NCBI GenBank assembly: GCA_015680685.1
Contig: MNCI01003899.1
Location: forward strand, 1 to 64,000
Direction of reading: 5' to 3'
From: Gnetum montanum
Taxonomy: Eukaryota; Streptophyta; Gnetopsida; Gnetales; Gnetaceae
Length of the DNA stretch: 64,000 bases
The translations under genes and the position numbers were made by a program. A model generated the notes under the pieces. That model was given only the letters and a program-made list of their open reading frames with translations. It did not search any database and was not told the origin of the DNA. Within the stretch, counting starts at the first letter, position 1, and every line of letters starts with the position of its first letter. This document shows positions 48,090 to 60,112 of this stretch, piece by piece.

Positions 48090-48605
48090 TGTTAGTTCAA
48101 AGCCTTCATGCGCCCCATGCTAGTTTATGGCCATAGCAAGCCAATGCTACTTTTTGGCCATTTTAAGCCACAGTGATAGTTTTAGAGCATTCTGAGTCAT
48201 TGATGATAGTTTAAGGCCATTCCAAGCCCTTGTGGTAGTTTAAGACCATCTCGAGCCATAACGTTGGAAATAAATGCAATAGTTTTAAGCTATTTCGAGC
48301 CACAATGTTACTAGTTTAAGGCCATGGTGGGCTGCAACATTGCTAGTTTAAGGCCATGGTGGCCCGTGTGTTGTCAGTTTAAGGCCTTGGTAGGCCACGT
48401 GTTGCTAATTTAAGGCCTTGGTAGGCTGAGGCTGCTAGTTTAAGGTCATTTTAGGTGATGGAAATAGTTTAAGGCCATTCCAAGCCACAACATTGCTAGT
48501 TTAAGGCCATGGCAGGCCACAAGGAGAAAATTAAAAGTGATAGTTTTAGGCCATTTTGGGCCACAAAAATAGTTTAAGGCCATTTAAAGCCCAACATGTT
48601 GCTAT
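48090..48605 (-). repeat. Hairpin repeat array 1 of element D
   Basis: About 15 units on + read GCTAGTTTAAGGCCATGGCA followed by GGCC, each with a GGCC-based stem. Homologous to 31855-32355 in element C. It shares the opening GCTAGTTTA with array 2, so the two arrays probably have one origin. Confidence 0.85.
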
Positions 48606-48913
48606 CTCTTTTTTTTCTTTTTTTGTAATTTTAGCTTTTATAATTTTTATGCATTTTGATGTTTTTTATGCTTTAATCTAATAACTACTAAAGGGTGAAC
48701 TAAATAAGTGAATGTGTAAGCTAAGTAGATGAATGTGTAAACAAAGCAAATAAATGCATAAATAAAGAGAAATGATGCATGTTGCATAGTCTAAGTAATC
48801 AGGCTAAATGTAAATACATAAACAAATTCAATTCAAGAAAAAATTAAAAATACATGGCATGTAGAAGCAAAGGGTAGGTAAGCACCTAGCATGTTTCAAG
48901 CTAAGGGGGTACC

Positions 48914-50219
48914 TTAGTCATGTAGTTGCTTCCTAATTCGGTGTGGATTAGGAGATGCATAGGGCCTAGATTGCACTATTCGGTAGTCTCCTTGACCCTT
49001 GCTCACCATGTTGAAGGGTAATTCTATCCATAAGGCATCTTTCGGTAGGTCACTAGCTTCTTTCATCCTTTCAAGCATGTTTGCCTCATGTGTTTCGTTC
49101 TTGTCCTTTGTTGTAGATGCACCATTAGGGAACTCCAGCTTTGACCCCTACTCCATATCGATGTTGTTGATAGCGAAAGGGGCAACATTATCACCATGGA
49201 TGATAACCTCACCACCTTCGTATGAAAGGTGGATTTCTTGGTGGATCGGAGAGGAGATGACCTATAATTGGACCAACCACAGCCTATCCAATATTAAGTT
49301 AAAGTTAGGAATTTCCTCTATGATGATAAATTTGACAATGGTGAGGAATTACTCCCTTGCTATGAAAGCTATGGTTATCATGCCCCTGATAGTGATGTGT
49401 GAAATGCTAGGGATGTTGGACCTAATTTCTATGGCATAGGGGGCAACATCACTGCATGGATGGAGTTCTCATTTGCAAGGATGTCCTCTGTAATAGGAAT
49501 GGAGGTCAACATCCACACCAATGCTTCACAATGCATAGATGAGGTTGTGACCAAGTCATACAAGCTCAATGTTTTATTTTTTTTCTTAAGCACTTGTTTA
49601 GGTTGGGCCAATGCATCTACAAGGTCTTTGCCATCAACTATTTTTTTGGCCTTAACCTCCTCCATGTGGCCTAAGAGATGGGTCTCTAGTAGAGGGGACT
49701 TGGGCGTGGTTTGCTTGGCCTATTTGGGGGCCTTAGTGCTCCATTGTGATTTTTTGGTTATGGCCTTTTTAGTTACTCTAGCCATAGGAACTACAAAGAC
49801 AGGGACCAGCTTCAACGAACCAAGCACTCTTTGGTCTCATTTTTGCCTAGCCATTTCATCTACTAGGTGTTTGTTGGGCATCTTTCGTTGTCATCTAGTG
49901 GGTCTACCCATGCTACCAATGGGGTCAACCCTTGAACGAGAAGGGGCTGATGTGTTGCCCACTACCAAGCTTTAGGCAGGTGAGGGGCCAGCACATTGTG
50001 GCACCCTAATTACAAAAAATAGCTGAGCAATTGTTGTTGCGACATGTTGTGGGACCCTAACCATGAAAGATGTTGTGGGTGCCTAAGGTGGCGTCCTAAC
50101 AACAAAGGAGGGGCCTCAAACTCAAGGAGGATGAGGGGACCCTTGCACTACTAGAACGCAGTAAAACCACAAAAGGCTTCTACACCAGTTTTGACTTGCC
50201 ACCCACATTGATGGTGTTT
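48914..50219 (-). pseudogene. Element D Gag-protease, C-terminal part
   Basis: Pieces align with element C. The linker reads LVDALAQPKQVLKKKNKTLSLYDL (49665-49520) and ANENSIHAVMLP. The late protease block reads EEIPNFNLILDRLWLVQL and GGEVIIHGDN (49330-49180). The tail IRKQLHD is followed by a TAA at 48914-48916, at the same place as the stop of element C. The segment carrying the protease active site is missing: the frame jumps from the AVMLP block to PYAIEI. The upstream half of gag is at 60113-62700, beyond inserted element B. Confidence 0.7.
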
Positions 50220-50224
50220 ATGAT

Positions 50225-51083
50225 TGATGAGTGGCGAGATACCCCTACACTCAACCATATGAATATGAGTGTAGCATGTGTGATCCAGTCTAACTCCGTA
50301 GACTAAGTGCCTACACGCCCCATGGAACACTTAGGGTTAATTATTCGTTGTCTTCCCAAACTTACTTGTAGTTGTTACAGTGTATGGTTAAGTAAGTCCG
50401 AGGTATATGATTTTTATAGTTTTTATGTTTTTGTCTCCTATGCTATTGAGGTGAAGGGTTGAGAAACTAATTACTAACTCTAACTAATGGACTAAGTCTA
50501 AATTAACCTAATGTCAGCATCCGTTCCAACTTACCGTACACACCCTGAACCGATGCAACCATGGCTACCAAACACTAATCGTTGTTGGGATCACCATGCG
50601 TAACGCACATGCTTGAAGTGGTTGTACTGAGGCACTTAACTAGGAGGAAAGGGCTGAGAGAATCTAATCTAGCCTAAGTGCGATGAGCATCCGTTCCTTA
50701 ATTATCCGTACACATCCTTAAATGCTCATAATCAAGTCGTACTCATTCCGCAGTAAATAACATGGGATAAATAACAATAATAAAATCATATTCCATGCAC
50801 TGTAAGGTTTATCCGAAAAGCTTGTCTTTATTGCCGTACACAAACTTTTGTTCAGGTACAATGTTTGCTCGAATAAAGATCCATTCACTTTAGGACTCCT
50901 ACTGTGGGCACATGGAAATATTCTATCTCTGGAGTGATCAATCTGCCAAAGTTTCCCTACTATCTAGCCTAAGATGAAGAAACAAGGGAGAGCCGCCTCT
51001 TATTTATAGATATGAAGACGCACCGCGATATCACGTACGCGATATCACAAGGGATGCGATATCGCAGCCCATGCGATATCGCG
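50225..51083 (-). repeat. 3' LTR of element B
   Basis: On + from TGATGAGTGG to about 51083, next to TACCCCCATGA (purine tract of the minus strand). It keeps four GATATC modules at 51018-51080 but has lost the first 15-20 bases of the LTR, including the terminal TGATG. Confidence 0.85.
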
Positions 51084-52980
51084 TACCCCCATGACTGAAT
51101 GAAAACTCATCCTTGAGTTCCTTACAATAATATCGGGAAGGTATGGGATTATTGACTCAAATGAAACTAATGGGATGACATGTGAATGGATCATCATGAC
51201 AAGACACAACAAAATTGGTGTTTAGGACAACAAGGGTGAACACCTTATTACATTGACACCAAGCCTCATTTGGCAGCTGAGAAAGAGAGAGAGAAAGAAG
51301 TGTTGTTGCTACCAATGCCAAGATTGTGCCTTTCATTGTCCATCCATAAGTGCACCATTGATCTTGCTCCTTGCATAGTTGTTTCAGCATCACTCCATTC
51401 CAAGTGTTCCTTCCAGATCCCCTCCGTTGTTATATGATTTCCATCTGCACACACAACACAATCTTATATTAGCAAGGGTAAATGAATCATCATGTAATTG
51501 ATACCTTGCTTCGGTGTAAGTCCATTGGCTAGGTTGTGGTATGGCTGATATGGATCTGGAGATATAATAATGGTGACTACCGAAGATGTAGGGGTTAGGA
51601 AAAAATTGAAAAAATTGGGGCTAGGAGAAAATCAAAAAAATCGGGCCCTATACCCCCATGACTAATCGCGAACGTCCGGTAGCATTAAAATGGAGAAAGA
51701 AAAGGAATAAGAAAGATAGATAAAAAGGGACAACTATGACATCAATGAAATGGATGTCAAGATGGAAATGAAAAAAATAAAATGGATTGCAAAAATGTTA
51801 AGGGAAAGAATTTAACTAGTGCACCAAATAGGAATGTTAGTAGGTCCTCCCCAAAGTAGGCTCATGCCCTTAATGCCCTGACAATCCCACATTCAAAGAG
51901 TCCGTAGGCTCTGGGAATGTCCTTTGGAACAAGAGTTAAAGTCTCAACCACAAGAATTTATCAAAAAGAAAACAATGCATCAACCAAAATATACACTAAT
52001 GATACAACCAGCAATGAGGTGAAAAATGGAGAGAATGATGGAGAGAGGAGAATGGAATGGAGTCTCAAGAACAAGGTGGTGTACAACCCCTTGTGTGTTT
52101 CATGATTAATGTGACTTGGAAAATCTCATTCCAACTCCAGCCTCAAACCAACCACATCCAGTGACTTCGCATCAATGCATTCGGTTAAACCATCCACTTG
52201 AATGACAAGGATGCTTCCTCCAAGAGCCATCACCATTCTGACGAACGAATGAGAGAATGGAAAGCGAGAAGGGCCTTTAGTTAGAGGGAACATTTTTGGT
52301 TCCATAACCAGTGCTTGTAGCCCAAGTTATTTCATCTAAGGGGTGTGCTTTGAATTCTCACTTTTTAGTTTTCTCTTTGTTTTTGTGTTGTTGTTTGTTT
52401 TTTTGTTTTTTGTGTTTTTATGCATGAGAACCACACCATGCAAAGACTTCTTATTTTTATTGTCTCAACTTCCGATAATAGGGTAACACTGGAATAGGAA
52501 GAAAACTCAAGAAGAAAAACATCCAAGAACCTAAGAGAATGGCCAACACAAAAGCATCAAGTTCCCTTGAAGTCACACCCTTTTGAAACCTTGAGTCCTT
52601 CCTTAGCTTAAGAAGTGCCCAATCACCAATTTGTTAAAGTTCTTATTAAGAAAGAGACTGTACATTTCCAAGCCAAGAGAGACCATAGAAATTGTGGATG
52701 GATGGATGAAGTGAACTCATTTCCTGCCATATCAAAATAACATACCTTAGTATCAACATCATGACTTAAAGGTAAAAACCAAACATTAGCAATCAATGAA
52801 AAATAGTTCATACCATCAGGAAGAACACTTATTGGGTGACAAACTTATAGGATGGGTAACACACACAAACACACATAAAAAATGGAAAAGTATAATGATG
52901 TTGTAAAACAAAAACATGTAAAACAAAAAAAGTGTAAAACAAAAACTAAAAAGAACTGAGGGCCTCCAATGATCAACATA
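51084..52980 (-). other. Element B 3' noncoding region
   Basis: Reverse complement of the 1-1828 and 39315-41043 regions. Contains a GA-rich run near 51283-51300. No coding region supported. Confidence 0.75.
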
Positions 52981-52989
52981 GGCCTCCCT

Positions 52990-54240
52990 CATGACTAAAT
53001 TGCAATGGAGAGATCCAAAATAGAGAATGAGGTTGCCCGCTAGCGGAGGTGTAATTTGTACTGGCTGTTTTTGGTTCACAGAAAGGCTTTTATTATTGTA
53101 CATTAACTAATAATCTTTTATCTGGGCCGTTAGGCTTATATATCATCATGGCTCCAGAGGGGAAGGTTGTATGAATAATATAGGATCCTTCCCATAATGT
53201 TTAAAATTTTGTACACTGTGGTACATGTGTGGGATTCCAGTAAAGGACCTTATCTCCAGGTTGGTACCTAAACCTTCAAATCCTTAAGTCATGACGTTGT
53301 TTATTATGTGCCATGTGCAACTCATTTAACGATAGTGCAACCAATCTATTCTCGTATAGCACGTTCAGAGTTGCCAACCATTGTTTTTATGCTAAGTCGA
53401 GGTCCAGGTGAAGGTCGCAAGCCATAGATAGTGTACAGAGCTTATTATGTATGGGGAGCTTTGGTAGTTTCCTGTATACTAACTCATAGGGAGAATAGCC
53501 TGTAGGGAGCTTCCAAGTGGAGTGGTACGCCCAGAGAGCGTCATTTAGTTTTGTGCTCCAATCTCGCCTAAATTTGCTAATTGTTCTTGTTAATATTCTT
53601 GTGATATCCCAGTTAGTAACTTCGACTTGGCCATTAGCTTGGGGGTGGTAACGTGTGTTCGATTTATGCTCAACCCCTAAGGGTTGCATCAATTTGCGAA
53701 AGGTTGCACTCGTAAAATGTGTTCTATTGTGAGAGATGAGTGCACGCGACACACCAAACCTGTTTATGATATGTTGTTGTACAAATCGTGCAACCGTAGA
53801 TGATGTGCAGTTTGTTACTACAGCTGCTTCAGCCCATTTGGTTAAGTAATCAATAGCAATGATGATATATGCTTTTCCTTTGGACATTGGTGTAATAGGC
53901 CCCATAAAATCTATGCCCTAGATATCGAAGGGTTCCAAAGGTTGAATCCATTGTTGCGGATCCTCCATTCTAGCAGTCATTCCACCATCACGTTGGCAGC
54001 GCTCATAGGATTGGGCAAAATGATGGGCATCCCGAAATAGTGTTGGCCAATAATATCTTGGAAGCAGGACCTTGGTAGCTATTTGTCTCCAGCATAATGA
54101 CCCCCACAGGGACCCTCATGAGCATCCTAGAGAACTTTTAATTGATCCTTATCGGGTACACACCATTCAACCAAGCCATTAGGACAGACTTTATAGAGTT
54201 ATCCCTTAATTTCCATGAAGTACTTGGCTTTGTGAAGAAA
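52990..54240 (-). pseudogene. Element B integrase
   Basis: The zinc-binding part lies about 54240-53960. The core (53905-53387 is open) has GIDFMGPITPMS with the first Asp. A TAG sits just upstream where Trp is expected in the FDIWGIDFM block (near 53920). The second catalytic Asp is lost: SHNRTHF instead of SDNGTHF. The third, Glu in NGQVEVTN, is present. The C-terminal region continues to about 52990 with stops. Integrase activity is therefore not expected. Confidence 0.85.
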
Positions 54241-55650
54241 CTATTGTTTCTTCCTAAAGTCCAACCCCTGTGGTGTTTGTTGGGAAATGAGATAAGTAAG
54301 AATGATACTATACCAATTTATTTCCGCGAGTTGATCATTCACTACATCGAAAAAGAGGATTTCATCAGGAAAATTGTTAGATACAGCATATTCATTCTCT
54401 TTGCTATCCCAATGCAACCAAGATAGATGATCTGCAACTACATTCTCGGTGCCTTTGTGATCTACTATCGTTAAATCGAACTCTTGAAGAATTACCAACC
54501 AACATATGATACGTGGGCTAACTGTTGGCTTGTTCATAAGGAACCTAATTGCACTATGATCCATTTGGATGTATAATTTATAACCCAATACATAATGCCT
54601 ACATTTATCCAGTGCAAACACTTCCATCATTAATTCCTTTTCCGTAGTCGTGTAGTTGAGTTGTGCACTGGTGATACTTTTACTGGCATAATGGATGTAA
54701 TAAGGTCATTTTTGTTCATCTGATTATGTCAGTACAGCTCCTAAGGCATAATTGGATGCATCGGTCATGATATGGAACAGCCTAGACCAGTGAGGGGCTT
54801 GTAGAATGGGAGTTTCCACAAGTCTCTATTTAAGAGTTTAGAATGCTCGTTCACATTCCCTGGTCCATTTGAATGGTGCATCTTTAATCGTTAATTCCAC
54901 CAACGATTTGGCAATTTTGGAGAAGTTCTCGATAAATCTCCTATAGTAGCCAATGTGTCCAAGGAATAACCGAATGTCTTTGACAGTCTCCGGTTGTCGG
55001 GTAATTTCTTCGATAACTTTAATTTTTTCCGAGTCCACCTCTATTCTTGATTGTGAAATTTTATGCCCTAGTACTACGCCCTCTTGAACCATCAAATGGC
55101 TTTTTTGCCAGTTGAGCTTTAGGTTGGTTTCAATACATTGTTTTAATACTTGCTCCAACCAATCAAGGGCTTGATGAAAGCTCATCCCATAAGTGGAGAA
55201 GTCGTCCATAAAGACTTCTACTCCGTTACCTATTTGCTACTGAAAGATGCTTAGAACTAATCTTTGGAATGTGGCAGGGGCATTACACAAGCCAAAAGGC
55301 ATTTGCCTATATGCAAATGTTCCCCAAGGATTGGTAAACATTGCTTTGGCTTGGTCTTCTGGTGTGATTCGTATTTGGTTGTACCCACTATACCCATCCA
55401 AAAAACTATAGTAGCGATGCCCTACTATTGTGTCTAAGACTTGGTCAACAAATGGCAATGGGAAGTGATCTTTGAAGGTTGCCATATTCAATAGCCTAAA
55501 GACTATACATACCCTCCATTTTCTTCCTTTCTTTGGTATGATTACAAGAGGGCTAATCCATTTGCTATCAGCAATGGTATAAATGAACCCAGCCTTGAGA
55601 AGTTGCTCTATCTTCTCTTTTACTATTTGTTTTAACTTTGGGTTCAATCG
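54241..55650 (-). pseudogene. Element B reverse transcriptase-RNase H
   Basis: RT runs from 55647: ISPLVIIPKKGRKWRVCIVF (Asp expected where VCIVF has Val), then motif A FLDGYSGYNQIRI and MPFGLCNAPATFQR. A TAG follows at about 55234-55236, probably from CAG. The catalytic FMDDFSTYG comes next (55205-55220) with both Asp intact, then the thumb FLGHIGYYRRFIENFSKI. RNase H (54630-54241) has MDHSAIRFLMNKP and VVADHLSWL. The product would copy element RNA into DNA. Few lesions separate this frame from an open one. Confidence 0.9.
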
Positions 55651-56426
55651 CCTCTACGGTTGTTTGCGAGGCTTCATGGAGGGGTCTGTGTAAATCCTAT
55701 GCTGGCATATCCTAGGGTCTATTCCAATTAGTTCAGGGTATGACCAGGTGAAGGCTGTTGACCACTTATTTATTACCTTCAGTAAATTCTCTTTTTTCTT
55801 GGAGGTAAGCTTTACGTTGATGATTACCAGCTTTCCATTTTTAAGGATCATGTATTCCAAACTGGTGAGAAATGGTTTTAACTCTAGGGGCTCTTGTTCA
55901 AACTTCTCAAGAGTCTCCAACTTCCCCCAATTAATGTTTTTAGGGTTAATGGCTGGAAGTTGGCAACGGACCTACTCAAGTGCATCCATGCTTTCAACGT
56001 AAGTGCTCGTTATCCCCTCAGTCAGTTCCATGCATGTTGTTGAATTGTTTTCTTGGTCAACCATCAGCCACTGGGTGTTTTCTTGTTGTGTGGCTAATAC
56101 ATATAGGCACTTTTGTATATCAATGTCTTGTGCACACCGATTGCATGCAGGAAATGTTAAACTCCACATTACCCATGATTTTTGCACGAAATGGCACCCT
56201 ATGTCACTCTATGTGATGCATGTAACTTTCTTCTTCTCAATCTTTCAAAGGTATTTTTCTTGGATATTTCTAGGGAAAGATTGCAAATTCCTAGGCGCGT
56301 GTCTACTGTGCTCAGCCATGTCCTTCCCATTATTATCGGGAAGTCCCCTTTATCATTGTTTATTTGGATCACCAGGAAAGCAGTTGGGTACGACCAACCA
56401 CCTACGGTGGTGATAATGTCCTCAAC

Positions 56427-56696
56427 CTATCCCAAAGGAACAATGATGGACTGGTCAGCTAGCTCTAAGTGAATATTTCTCTTCTTGAGTGGAGGCAGGT
56501 TCCAGGTTTTATACAATTCTTGTGAAATTAAGTTGACCCTAGAGTCTGAGTCCAGAAGAGCCTTGTGAGATTCATTTCCAGCGACTTGGAGATAAATCAG
56601 GGGGCTTCCCGGATCAGAGAATTTCTTAGGAAGGTGGCCTACCTTTATCCAGTCAATAACGGTATGTGTTAACAAAACTGTGTGCATTGGCCTCAA
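56427..56696 (-). pseudogene. Element B protease with changed active site
   Basis: An open piece of 89 codons reading VIDWIKVGHLPKKFSDPGSP and LPPLKKRNIHLELADQSI. The retropepsin triad DSG reads DSD (ALLDSDSRVNLI). Copies A and E keep DSG, so this is a G-to-A change in this copy. The glycine is needed for the catalytic turn. Confidence 0.9.
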
Positions 56697-56699
56697 TTT

Positions 56700-59150
56700 C
56701 TAAGTTGAAGGGTTTCCTGAAACCTTATTTGATATAGAGATGTTCAAATGTTCAACCACTTGTGAAGGCAAGGGCTTGGTTGGATTGTTGGTCCTGAAGA
56801 AAGATCTTTTTGGCATATAATTGTTAGGACCAACTAAGAATTTAGGATTGGGGGCCCTCGTGATATCAGGTTGTTGCAGTTGAGTGGAAATTGCTTTGGA
56901 CCTTGTTGGAGTGGTTGGCAGTGGAGCTACTTGCATAAGAGATGCGAATGGATTTGGAGGATAGTATGGGTATGGAGCATTTCTCGGAGGAGAAGAAGTC
57001 CTAAAATACTCCTGAACTCGGTAGTAACGTGGAGCGTTTATGTGACCCATAGAGTCACCTGGAGAAACCTACTACTGTGCATAATAACCATAAAGATCAG
57101 GCTGCTGGGAAGGGTACTGTTGTGTTGGCGGTGCCATACCCCATGACTATGGGCATTTCCACTGCTGATGTTGTCCGATGGGTTGTGGTGGAGTTCCACT
57201 TGGATAGTATGTTAGTGGTCAGTGTAACTACCTTGGATTACCTTGTGGATAAGGTAACCTTCAGGGTGTTTGCCATTGGTTGAGTCTTGTGTTAAGTGCA
57301 TACACCCCAGACTCTTGTAGATGTGAGATGATTGGACAACATCCCTTAGGATGATCATAATGGCAGATCTCACATCCATCGCCATCGTCTATGTCTGAAT
57401 CCACAACTTTATCGAAGATAGTAATTTTTCCCTTACCCTTGTTATGTGCAGGGCCTAAATCTCTTCACTTTGTCTTACCTTTGTTACTACTTCATTCCTC
57501 CTTAGACTCTTCCACAACTTTCAAGACAGTTTCAAGTCTAGAGTCTAAGGAATCCCACAATTGGTCCATCTTAGCCGATACTTCTATTATTAGTTTTTGA
57601 ATCGAAAAGATTTTTCTGTTCACCAACTCTTCGAGTGGTGACTCATCCTCCTCATCACAAAATCTCACTTCCTTCTTTCGAAGAGAGGGATCATGGTTGT
57701 ATTCTTTCACACTTTCCCTTTTTCGTAGTTCACCTTTTTCTTTTGCTACTTGTTCCAACAAGTGATGTACTTCATGGGCTCTAAGTTTTGATAATCTCCC
57801 TTGGGCATAAGTCCCAAGGGTTCTTCTAGTCTCATGCCTTATCCCATCCATGATGTGGCAAAGTTGATCCCGCTGAGCGTATCCATGGCCCGGGCAATGA
57901 TGTAACAATGTGTAGTAGTAGGCCATGGCAGCATCCAAGGGTTCATGAGTACCTTGCTTCCATCCTTGGATCTGCTTACGTAAATTAGACACTCTAGAGT
58001 ACATCTAATACTTATCATTGAAGAGTTCTAACATCGTACTCCACCTCCTGATGGTTTCCGGTTCTAAGGACTGGTACCAACTCTCTGCTTCTTTAGTGAG
58101 TGTCTTGGGAAACAACTTAAGTTTCTACCACTCATTCTCTATTTTTTGTAAGGTGCAGGCATTGTGGAATTCCTATAAATGATGTTGCGGATTTTCATTT
58201 TATCCCTCTTCAAAGCGTGGGATATTATTCATGTCTAAACATTTGATCCGACTGTCCTTTAAATGCCTTCTTGGAATTCTTATTGCCTCCATTATGTCAA
58301 GCATACTTCTGGTGGCAAGTAGGACCTCATCATGATCATCTCTTTCATGACGTCTATGATGTCTTCGTTGTTCCCTACTTTCCCTTCCTTCATGCCCTTG
58401 TCCTCTCTCTCGACCCTCTCGTCGAGGTCTCTTGTTTTTCCTACCTCTATCCTCACCATTGTGCTCTCTATGACTACGCCCAGAGGTGGAAGGAGAGGGT
58501 GAGTGATGTGGAGAAGGGGAAGAAGAAGGAGAACCATCATTGTGGAAATGTTTCCTACCTTCTCTTCTGTGGCTTCAACCCTAATCATGATGATGATCTA
58601 AGTGCCCATCCTTGTCATGTGTTGTAGCTCCCTCTTTGAACAGCTGGTGTTCACAGGGATCAGAACCAGGGTTGTGTATCGTTGAGCATAGGTTCTGATA
58701 CCCCACCTCCTCACTATCGTTAGGAGGAGGAACATCTCCGATTTCGCTAAGGACGTGAGGGACCTCTCTGCCCTTCGACAGTGTATGTTGGCTCTCTTGC
58801 CTTGAGTTCCTCATACGTTGTAAAGGTGTGGGATGGTAATCCCTTACGTCAAAATTTTTTGCAACGTATTCAGCATATAGTTCTATCATGCCAATCTGTG
58901 CCAAAGCATAGAGAAGCATGTTTGGGACTGCACGGTCCGGAGGTAATGCAATGTTACCTTGCAAATCCCTCCAGCGCATCTGCTCATCTTGATGGAGGAT
59001 AAAAGTAAAGTTAGGAATATACTCATCAAGATGAGTATATTCCACCCTATATTGTTGAGGAACTGGTTGATTTACGTCATGTGTTTTTGATTGCTGACTG
59101 TTCTTTGTATGGTCCTTAGGTGGTGAATTGCTTTTGCTAGAAGAAGACAT
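56700..59150 (-). pseudogene. Element B Gag
   Basis: Starts at ATG 59150 (MSSSSKSN). The first 189 codons are open and include YTHLDEYIPNFTFILHQDEQ. A Ser/Arg/His-rich linker follows (58600-58290), then a capsid-like region (58004-57492) with QIQGWKQGTHEPLDAAMAYY and LCHIMDGIRHETRRTLGTYA. A zinc-knuckle-like CEICHYDHPKGCC lies near 57340-57380. A Pro/Gln/Tyr-rich linker (57050-56700) leads into the protease. Frameshifts and a few stops separate the pieces. Confidence 0.85.
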
Positions 59151-59270
59151 TTTTATCGGTGTGCTAATTTTACCATTATAAAATTTTTTCTTTAATTAAC
59201 CTGAAGGTTTGTTTAGGCTCCCAATGATTTGAGTGATATCCTATGTTCTATTCAACGCACAAACACTTAG

Positions 59271-59288
59271 TCCCTGGCAATGGTGCCA
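59271..59288 (-). promoter_or_regulatory. Element B primer binding site
   Basis: On the minus strand TGGCACCATTGCCAGGGA, one base after the LTR. It differs from the tRNA-Asp complement TGGCGCCGTTGCCGGGGA at three positions. Each is a G within a CpG changed to A. Confidence 0.85.
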
Positions 59289-59289
59289 A

Positions 59290-60107
59290 TGATGAGTGGC
59301 GAGATACCCCTACACTCAACCATACGAATAAGAGCGTAGCATGCGCGATCTAGTTGAACTCTACAGACTAAGTGCCTACACGTCCCATGGAACACTTAGG
59401 GTTAATTATTCATTGTCTTCCCATACTTACTTGTAGTTGTCATGGTTTATGGTTAAGTAAGTCCGAGGTATATGATTTTTATAGTTTTTATGTTTTTGTC
59501 TCCTATGCTATTGAGGTGAAGGGTTGAGAAACTAATTACTAACTCTAACTAATGGACTAAGTCTAAATTAACCTAGCGTCAGCATCCGTTCCAACTTACC
59601 GTACACACCCTGAACCAATGCAACCGCGGCTACCAAATGCTAGTCGTTGCTGGTATCACCACACGTAACGCACGTGCTCGAAGTGGTCATACTAAGGCAC
59701 TTAAATAGGAGGAAAGGATTGAGAGAATCTAATCTAGCCTAAGTGCGATGAGCATCTATTCCTTGATTATTCGTACACATCCTTAAATGCTCGTAATTAA
59801 GTCGTACTCATTCTGCAGTAAATAACAAGTAATAAATAACAATAATAAAATCCTATTCCATGCACTGCAAGGTTTATTCGAAAAGCTTGTCTTTATTGCC
59901 GTACACAAACTTGTGTTCATGTACAATGTTTGCTCGAATAAAGATCCGTTGACTTTGGAACTCCTACTGTGGGCACATGGAAATATTCTATCTCTGGAGT
60001 GATCAATCTGCCAGAGTTTCCCTACTGTCTAGTCTAGGATGAAGAAACAGGGAGAGCCACCTCTTATTTATAGATATGACAGCACACTGCGATATTGCAT
60101 CCCATCA
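59290..60107 (-). repeat. 5' LTR of element B
   Basis: On + from TGATGAGTGG to CATCA at 60107, then target-site copy ATGAT. Aligns with 50225-51083, but only one GATAT module is left between the TATA box (TATAAATAAG on the minus strand) and the LTR start. Confidence 0.9.
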
Positions 60108-60112
60108 ATGAT

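Larger units (their letters stand above)
50220..60112 (-). mobile_element. Element B: full-length Athila-like retrotransposon nested in element D
   Basis: Both ends are defined by a perfect target-site duplication ATGAT (50220-50224 and 60108-60112). Minus-strand order: 5' LTR (59290-60107), primer site, gag, PR, RT-RNase H, IN, noncoding region, purine tract, 3' LTR (50225-51083). About 9.9 kb including the duplication. No 3' accessory ORF. It is the best preserved Athila-like pol in the window but carries stop codons and lost catalytic residues. Confidence 0.9.

Noticed and set aside
47450-48605. CRISPR-like array
   Set aside because: Regular repeats with short spacers, but repeats are imperfect, spacers are not unique, and the setting is a plant retroelement.
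48999-49975. Plus-strand ORFs of 146 and 171 codons in element D
   Set aside because: Antisense shadows of the D gag-PR region with no domain of their own, despite their length.
58292-58588. ORF overlapping the B gag linker
   Set aside because: Frame-shifted reading of the Ser/His-rich linker; not conserved with A in this frame.
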